Positions 58,301 to 64,000 of a stretch of DNA of 64,000 nucleotides are shown here, piece after piece. The stretch's first letter is position 1, and every line of letters begins with the position of its first letter. The notes beneath the pieces were generated by a model that saw only the letters and a program-made list of their open reading frames with translations, made no database searches and had not been told where the DNA came from. Made by a program: the position numbers and the translations under genes. Source of the DNA: Symbiodinium sp. CCMP2592 (Eukaryota > Sar > Dinophyceae > Suessiales > Symbiodiniaceae); contig CAJNDT010005434.1 of assembly GCA_905221615.1 (NCBI GenBank), positions 322,955 to 386,954 on the forward strand, given 5' to 3'.

Positions 58301-58708
58301 TGAGGAGCTGGCCAGGGCTGCACGCAAGACCCAGAGGATTCGGAAGACACGCACCATTCGAACGATCCTGAGGGCAGTCGACAGAGTCCCCAGTAGTTCG
58401 CTGGTAGCAATCAGGAACCTCAGCACCATCAAGCTCACTGCAAGCGTGTCCAGCAAGTTCCACCAACGCCGTTTCCCTGTGATGAAGCGCCTCTGCGCCA
58501 GGGCCAGGCGCAAGACGAGTTCACAGACAAATATAATGCAAAAGGACAGCTCAAGTGAATGCGCCCATACGGGCTCTTCCCGGTATGTGCTTTGGTAATC
58601 GATAACGACACCGACGCTGATGGCATAGCAAAGGACAAAGAAGTCCACCAGGTAGTCGGACACGTCTTCCAGCAACTTGACCACCTCGGCATACATCAAA
58701 GCAGATGC
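54390..58708 (-). CDS. voltage-gated ion channel with EF-hand
   Basis: Plasma- or organelle-membrane cation channel of the single-domain, EF-hand-bearing type common in dinoflagellates. Exons: 58708-58236, 58073-57901, 57757-57682, 57331-57244, 55685-55632, 55442-55383, 54572 to about 54390; phases agree. Exon 1 holds S1-S3 and S4 (RIVRMVRVFRILWVLR, four arginines). Exon 2 holds S5 (GWLLILILSNVYIFSLIF) and the pore helix (FGSLSNSMMTLLQIQYSG). Exon 3 gives the filter region SLWDEIAILPW and the start of S6 (LVFVAVSL); exon 4 ends S6 (ANTITSFICSL). Exon 6 is an EF-hand loop DQNGNGVISWTE. Exon 7 has LELDMSDARKIFHIL and a degenerate second EF-like segment. Voltage opening tuned by Ca2+ is inferred; ion selectivity is not clear. 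First methionine may be 58696; earlier exons are possible. Donors: three GC, one GA, one GT, one GC or GA. Confidence 0.85.
54645..55199 (-). pseudogene. LINE endonuclease-domain fragment inside channel intron
   Basis: Exonuclease-endonuclease-phosphatase-type domain of a non-LTR retrotransposon. One frame (from about 55199) reads LLVTSYNPLAAKDEGRR, SHAICLQGL and HLWYEWGAEGG; another frame then continues RGDLDLCLISAYMYTEL, LWRYIRGFVERLPAR and ICMDANAHVG, the last being the conserved Asp-x-Asn motif. The change of frame near 54.9 kb and the absence of the reverse transcriptase show a dead, truncated copy. It lies in the 810-bp intron between channel exons 55383 and 54572, in the same orientation. 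Confidence 0.75.
55320..55362. repeat. (TACA)n and (CA)n microsatellite
   Basis: CATACATACATACATACA followed by ACACACACAC, inside the same channel intron as the LINE fragment. Confidence 0.95.
55686..57243 (-). other. 1.56-kb channel intron with telomere-like 5' end
   Basis: Begins GAGGGTTTAGGGTTCGCAGG right after the S6 exon (minus strand), so the GA donor runs directly into a TTTAGGG unit. Contains more telomere-like words (57.20-57.24 and 55.73-55.87 kb) and a (CA)n tract. No exon seen inside. Confidence 0.6.
56984..57012. repeat. (CA)n microsatellite
   Basis: About 14 CA units inside the large channel intron. Confidence 0.97.
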
Positions 58709-59210
58709 CTAACAAAAAGATCGGAGGGTCTACACCAGAATGAATTGAACCCCTTGTCTGGTTTCGCTCCTTGTTCGTTTTTTGCTTAGCCCTAGTTCCG
58801 GTATATCTCATTTAAGTGTTTGTCGCTCCTGTGTCGCTTCGCTTTTTCAGCCTAGTAGTTAGTCTTAAGATTTGGTTTCGGTTGTCTTATTAGCTACTTT
58901 GGGTCTCTGATATAGCTGGCTTTTGTTAGGCGGCTCACAGGAAAGCCTATCTTGAAGCCTAGTCTGAGCTTAGTATGGTTTAGACATATTAAAACTTTGG
59001 ATTATTTCTAGGGTTTTCGGGTGTTTCAACCATTTCGACCACTATGACACCCTCTTCGCGGAAATGGTGCGCCTGACACGTTTCAGATGCCTTCCTTCTG
59101 AATGTTTCAGTCGCTTTTGAACTTGGCATAAACGTGAGCATTCCTGTTTCACTTTCCGATGACATTCAGCATCATTGACCTGTGACTGCTTCTTTTCCTA
59201 CCTTTGTCGA
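58709..59210. other. strand-switch region
   Basis: Separates the minus-strand gene block (all genes from 510 to 58708) from the plus-strand ubiquitin-like relic. No gene seen; one degenerate telomere-like word near 59010. In dinoflagellates promoters tend to lie at such divergent points (family knowledge), but I see no recognisable TTTT-box or other signal. Confidence 0.45.
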
Positions 59211-61296
59211 AGCGATGGCGCCCCAAGTCATCCAATGCTTGTTTCTAATGGATACGTTCCCAACGTTGCTGGTGAAACCCCTGAAGACTTCATCAATGAG
59301 ATGCTGGCGGCTGGTGACATACTGGGGGGAAATCGCTACATCACGTGACCAGACATTGGCCAACGCGATTCCTGTGCTAGAGGAAAAGATTGCTGAGCAG
59401 ATGGACTTGTTGAAAGCAATGAAGACAGAAGTGAAGAAGCGTGAGGGCGATGTCAAGAAAGCAAAGACCCTTCCCCGTGCCACGAGAAGAACATCCTGAA
59501 GAGCACCGCCTTTAATGTGAGAGTGACCTTCCTGAACGGTGAGGTCTTGACAATTGCTACATCAAATACCATGACAGTTGGTGGTCTCCGTAGGGCGATT
59601 GCTACTGAGTGGAACCGTCTCCACCACGACCAACTGGTGTCGATTGACAAAGCGAAGAAGGGTGTTGTCACGGATGGCAACACCGTTGTCAGCGACAGAC
59701 CCCGCGTCACCTTGATGGCAGCCGGTATCAATCAGAACTCCAACCTTCGCATGACCTTCATTACCGGAGCCAACAATGATGACGATGACGATGAGGGAGA
59801 GGTTGAGCAGTGCAATGCTTGAACACTTTGTACGAGACCTGCCTAGGAACAGTAGATGCGAACCTTTGCTTTAGGTAGCCGGTTTTTAAAGCACCCCTAA
59901 ACATAAAAACAACAAAGTGAAGACGTGGCATCAGTAGGTGGTCTTGTGAGCACTTTGAGACCATCGCACTGGCGTGAGAAAGTTGAGAGGTTCAGACTTG
60001 CTTCGAGAAACTTGAGTGCTTCAGTCTTGAGTGCGCAGTTTGAGCCGTTTGAGTGTTTCAGACTTGTATGTATTCATTGTTGTTCAGGTTCTATTTTGTA
60101 TGGCTTAGATTTTTGGGTTAGAAGTCCTAGCACTCCAAGCAATGTCGGCGGTGACGAAGGTTCAGGACAGTGTCGTGGCACAGGCAGAGCACTGGCAGAC
60201 CCGAAGGAAGCGTGAGCGTGAAGACTTGCGCAGCTTTATCACTGAGTGCGACATTTCCGAGATGTTCCAGCATTTCCTAGGAGAAGAAGAGACCACTTCT
60301 TCATCCTAGCGGTGATCCAGGAGATGATGGCGACGACGCAGACCCAGACGGTGATGAGAATACTGATGAGGAGGGGAAACATGATGGTGATGTATCAGAA
60401 CGAAACCGGCCCGATGAAGAAGACAGCCCGAAAGGTCTTCTTTGAGGACGACAGCTGGGACACAGTGAAGATGATGCTACGAGGTCGTCTTCGTCTCAAC
60501 CCTTCGGTCGTCATCTCGCTCTTTGAGGAGCCCAACGGTGAGGTTGAAGATGACGGTGCGATTCCCTTGTTCGAGTATGAGGGAGGCAACGACACCATCT
60601 TCATCCACACCGACGAGCCCTTCATCACGTCTTCATCCACATCGCCTTCAAAAACACCACGGAGAGCATCACGGTCTTCGAGAATGAGGAGGTAGCCACC
60701 ATCAAGGAAATCCTTTCAGGTCGCTTTGACATTTGGTGGTGTGACATCAACATCAAGAAGAACGACGACATCCTCGAAGATGAGATGGTAGCAAAGGACA
60801 TCGGCGAGGGTTTAAAGGTCGCCGGGGTGGTAAGTGTGCCCACAGTGCCGTGAAAGCTTCTGCTTCAAAAGATGAGCGTCTCAAGAGCATCAGGGACAAC
60901 ATCACGATAACGACCCTCCGCTTTGACAACGCCCAGAGTGCAGCCAGCATCGCAACCATCAGTGGGAAGTTCAAACAGTTCATCGACCTTTGTGACAACA
61001 AGGGGGACGCCGCCTTCACCGATGCCCTCACCACCATGAGCAAAGACGAAGTAAGTGAGGTCATCACAGCAATCGGCACAACCAACAATGCAAAGACCCG
61101 CTTCAAGGTCATCAAGGACGTCATCTTTAAGGGTGACTGGGTGGAAATGTCCGAGCTGAAAACCCAAATTGAAATGTTAGAGAAGTCATGCCTAGACTGT
61201 ATAGAACTGATGCTGACGTCACAGTATGGTGACGATGCTGGAAGCATCGGAGGGACAGATCTCTTGGATGAGATGACTAGGAAAATCTCAAGATGA
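59211..61296 (+). pseudogene. broken gene with tandem ubiquitin-like folds
   Basis: Protein-like segments follow one another on the plus strand but change frame. 59211-59340: YVPNVAGETPEDFINEML. 59340-59480: a coiled coil (LEEKIAEQMDLLKAMKTEV). 59490-59822: ubiquitin-like RVTFLNGEVLTI...MTVGGLRRAI..., with an Asp-rich tail and a stop. 60142-60309: a 55-codon ORF starting MSAVTKVQDSVV. 60311-60440: an acidic linker. 60430-60620: FFEDDSWDTVKMMLRGRL, second ubiquitin-like fold. 60623-60853: ITVFENEEVATIKEIL, third. 60850-61296: a helical domain ending in a stop (VSEVITAIGTTNNAKTRFKV). Each pattern of start strand, charge and length resembles beta-grasp domains; I cannot name the family. At least five frame changes mean decay, assembly indels or unresolved introns. 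Low in telomere-like motifs. Confidence 0.6.
60142..60309 (+). CDS. small ORF, 55 aa, start of second Ubl unit
   Basis: ATG at 60142 to TAG at 60307-60309. Charged and helical (AEHWQTRRKREREDLRSFIT, then ECDISEMFQHFLGEEE). It is followed at once, one frame over, by an acidic linker and a ubiquitin-like fold, so it is probably the N-terminus of that unit rather than a free-standing peptide. Confidence 0.4.
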   Translation: MSAVTKVQDSVVAQAEHWQTRRKREREDLRSFITECDISEMFQHFLGEEETTSSS

Positions 61297-61555
61297 GTAT
61301 CTCCTCAGAGTATCCCCACCCCTAGGGTTACTATATCCCCGACCTCAGGGTAAGGTTTCCCAAAACGCACTGCTTCAACCCTTGGGGTGATGAAACACAC
61401 ACCCTCGGGGATATGAAACCCCACCTGTGGGGATGCCTTCTTTTTCCCTTTGACGTTACATATCCCCAACCCTCAGTGGTATTGAGCACCTAACCGTGGG
61501 GATATGAAAGACCACCCTCGGGGATATGAAAACCCAACCGTGGGGGTTCTCATCC
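61297..61555. repeat. degenerate repeat with GGGGATATGAAA units
   Basis: Starts right after the stop of the Ubl relic. GGGGATATGAAA recurs at about 61409, 61498 and 61519 in the context CCCTC/CCGTG, and the inverted ATATCCCC at about 61331 and 61466. Units can pair as small hairpins. It may be the 3' end of the element or gene before it. Confidence 0.6.
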
Positions 61556-61935
61556 AAGTCAGTGATTTCATCACCAAAAGACCGACGCAGTGATGCGCTG
61601 CCAAAAAATCCGAAAACCGTAATAGACCCCTTTAAGGCAACCCTACACCCTGATTATTTCGGCCCCTGTAATACATCCTTTCTTCCCGGCCTTGCGCTGC
61701 AAAAGTCGAGAGATTTTGCTTGGACTGGCCATGGCGTCGGATAGAACCGCAGTGGCCTGGCTGGTGTAACCTGGGGACTTTTGCACAAAAAACGAAGGCA
61801 ACATTAAGACATAAGCCACTTTAGAGTCTACACATATTTATATCACGTCTTTCACGTCTTTCGGGCGTAGGATCCATGAGGTCGCAGCCCTGGTGGCATT
61901 TAATTAAGGTGAAACATTCTCTGAGGCTCGGAGAT
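61556..61935. other. 380-bp stretch without a gene
   Basis: Between the GGGGATATGAAA repeat and the stop codon of the LINE ORF. The part from about 61850 may be the 3' untranslated region of the retrotransposon; a second frame open there gives RIADESPSLRECFTLIK, which could be its true C-terminus after a frameshift. Confidence 0.4.
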
Positions 61936-64000
61936 TCATCCGCTATTCGAAACAACATCCCAGTCCGTCTGTTCTGACAGGACGAGACCCCGTAATTCGA
62001 ACAAGGGATATAGGTGCGCCCTGGCTGATCGGCGACAGAAAAGTCGAGTAGGCACGCCTTGATCCCAGAGTCGAAGGGCAAAGCGGAAGAGATCACCGAG
62101 AAGGGTCTCAATCGACAGAGAGGCATGGAATGTCTTTGCCGGGAGGTGAGGACCCGGAACCTGGGAAAAGCCCATCCAGGAGTCCAGACAAATATCGAAA
62201 GAGACATCATCGAAGGGGCCATCGAAGAAGGAGAGAGAAGACCCCGAGCCCAGAGTGGCCATGCACTCATCAAAGGAGAAGGCGACACTGAGTGGGCCCT
62301 GTCTCGGTGGCTCAGAGCACCAAGCGTTAGGGCCAACACAGATGCAGACCGGCTCGGTCGGTCGCTGCGTGGGACGTGGTAGGTGTATCGCACCCACCTC
62401 CAGCGCGGCAAGCAGCAAAGGACCGTCACGAAATGTCTGGCTGGGCTCGGGGGCCAGGTCAGAATTCGGGACAAGCCAGTCGACAAGGTCAGCCGTCTGA
62501 ATCCAATCCATGATCTCACCAAGGAGCGGCACAAGCCAAGAAGGGAAGTCGCCGCCACTTCGCAACGATTCGGCAAAGACCTCGGCCGTGATGCGAAGGC
62601 GTAAAATGGTGGCACACACACAGGCGAAGGCAACACGGACTTGGGACCAAACTGCAGGGGCATCGCCCTCCGCGACGTCGGTGCCAACATGTTGTAAACA
62701 ATCGATGATCTCGGCAACCGGGCGGGTGGGCTCATCAGCCCACTCCTGTGACAAAAGTGGCAGGGTGGGTCCCTGTGCCTGTAGGACTGGGGCCTGGAAT
62801 CGTCCCGCATCCTCGCCTTTAGTGCTCCCTTGTCCGGGTTCGAGTGGAGTGTGGTGACCAGCGGCTTGAAGACTGCGGCGGCAGGCAGCACTGTACGCAA
62901 GGTGTTTACACAACTTGAGGTTAGTACTGAAGTGTCGTAGACACTTCTGGCATTGCATGCCGTCTAGGACTCCGCGGCCGACGGCTCATCTGCCGTGTGT
63001 CTTGAAGGCGTGCACGGACCAAGCCTGGAAGTTGCGGAAAGTTCTTCGGCAGGGTCCGCAGCATTGACGGTTGTGGTCGCCTTCGGGGGGAGGGGAGATC
63101 AGGATGGCCCCCGCAAGCCGAAGCTGCCGCACCAGAAGGCCGGTGTGAAATACCGCAGCCGAGGTCCATGCCTCCTGCCGTACAGCTCTTTGCTGGGCCT
63201 TGCGCAGCATCCTTTTCCATGTACCCGGTGTACGCTGGATGAGGGGCCGGATGCACGACCACCACGCACTGGTGTCGGCGGAGGCCTCCGACTCAAGAAG
63301 GCCTTGCAACCACTTCAGGGATCCACGCACAGAAGCAAGCCAGGCCCCCTCAGCATGCAACAGTGCCCACAGGTCAGGAATGCTGTCAGTCACACACGAA
63401 GCAAGATGCCGAAGACGGGCAAGGTGCAGAAGCGTAGGGACAGTGGGGAGCCCTGCAAGGGCGAGAACACGGGCTTGCCCAAGGTGCCGGGCTTGAAGTA
63501 CGCTGTAATGTGGCCGGAGAAGGTGGCAGGCCATCTGGAAGTAAGTCGCTGTGATGCACTGTTCTTCGGCGGGGGAGAGCTGGCTCCAAGTACCCGCCCC
63601 ATAGAGAAGCACCGAGAGCACCAAGGAGTCAAACAATATAGTCTTGTCAGCAATCGCGACAAAGCTGGACGCGAAGACTTTCTTGCGCCGGCGGTTGAAG
63701 GCGCCCCAGGCCAAGGCAGTCCGGTGCCGAATCTCGCGGAGAAGCGAACCACTAAAATGAATCAAGCCACCCAAATGGCGATAGTAGGGTACGAGACGGA
63801 CCTTAGCAGAAGGCCAGAGAGTCGATATGGGGAGTGGCATCGCTGAACAGAGCAGCTCGAAGCTTTCGAGATCCTCGCCCAGTCAAGGCAAGAACCGCTT
63901 CGGTTTTGCCCCTGTCGAGGTTGGGCAGAAGCGCCCGGCCCAAGCAGCCATCAAGCAGTGCCCCAATGGTACAGCGGAGCTTCGCGGGCATGTCGTCGGC
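61936..64000 (-). pseudogene. 3' part of a non-LTR (LINE) retrotransposon
   Basis: Runs into the right edge of the window. From the edge: end of the reverse-transcriptase palm with GKTEAVLAL (63991-63842, one frame); a frameshift near 63840; then YYRHLGGLIH, REIRHRTALAWGAF, LVLSVLLYGAGTW (thumb and linker typical of LINE RTs); a C2H2 finger (CGPCRRTF...HAFKTHG); an in-frame TGA at 62986-62988; then a C2HC finger (CQKCLRHF...CKHLAYSAAC) and a C-terminal extension of about 300 residues to 61936. The frame is the same on both sides of the TGA and the text continues naturally, so TGA probably replaced CGA. Catalytic YADD lies outside the window. Non-functional. Confidence 0.8.

Noticed and set aside
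61821-62900. 359-codon minus-strand frame overlapping the LINE ORF
   Set aside because: Alternate frame of the LINE C-terminal region; the zinc fingers and RT motifs lie in the other frame. Only its last 60 codons might matter if a frameshift exists near 61.95 kb.
62995-63846. 283-codon plus-strand frame opposite the LINE
   Set aside because: Antisense of a clear reverse-transcriptase thumb region.
1-64000. tRNA, rRNA or snRNA genes
   Set aside because: No cloverleaf with A and B boxes, rRNA core or U-snRNA motif was recognised by eye; a tRNAscan or Infernal run would be decisive.

Overview
This is a stretch of a dinoflagellate nuclear genome, most likely from the Symbiodiniaceae (inferred). 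The clues are: non-coding DNA saturated with degenerate TTTAGGG/CCCTAAA telomere-like motifs; introns that begin with GC or GA as often as GT and end in AG|G; a relic of the trans-spliced leader in front of one gene; single-direction gene order; and protein families I recognise from dinoflagellates. Starts and splice sites were worked out by hand translation and reading-frame continuity. No database search was run.

Layout. From 0.5 to 58.7 kb every gene I can support lies on the minus strand. These are: a TIR-like multi-pass membrane protein (510-2299); a 13-exon gene for a conserved protein of unknown function (11965-19779), one of whose introns holds a 330-bp telomere array; a single leucine-rich-repeat exon (44156-44218); an intronless bacterial-type DUF2200 gene (46593-47090); a second TIR-like gene, partly resolved (about 49.6-53.3 kb), with long trinucleotide repeats inside it; and a voltage-gated ion channel with a cytoplasmic EF-hand (about 54.39-58.71 kb), one of whose introns carries a broken LINE endonuclease. 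After a strand switch near 58.7-59.2 kb comes a plus-strand ubiquitin-like-fold gene relic broken by several frame changes (59.2-61.3 kb). The right end is the 3' part of a dead non-LTR retrotransposon on the minus strand (61.94-64 kb).

Between genes, 2.4-12 kb, 19.8-31.3 kb and 39.3-46.6 kb are mainly degenerate telomere-like sequence dotted with short inverted-repeat (MITE-like) elements, a dispersed 30-bp motif and microsatellites. An 8-kb island (31.35-39.3 kb) lacks the telomere-like motif altogether. It contains a retrotransposon C-terminus, a 3 x 30-bp tandem repeat, a MITE copy and a pair of 32-bp direct repeats.

The genes do not form a pathway. The strongest signals are the fully phase-consistent gene with 10 of 12 non-GT introns and 21- and 29-nt exons, the two-copy MITE family, and the telomere-like DNA that reaches directly up to splice sites.
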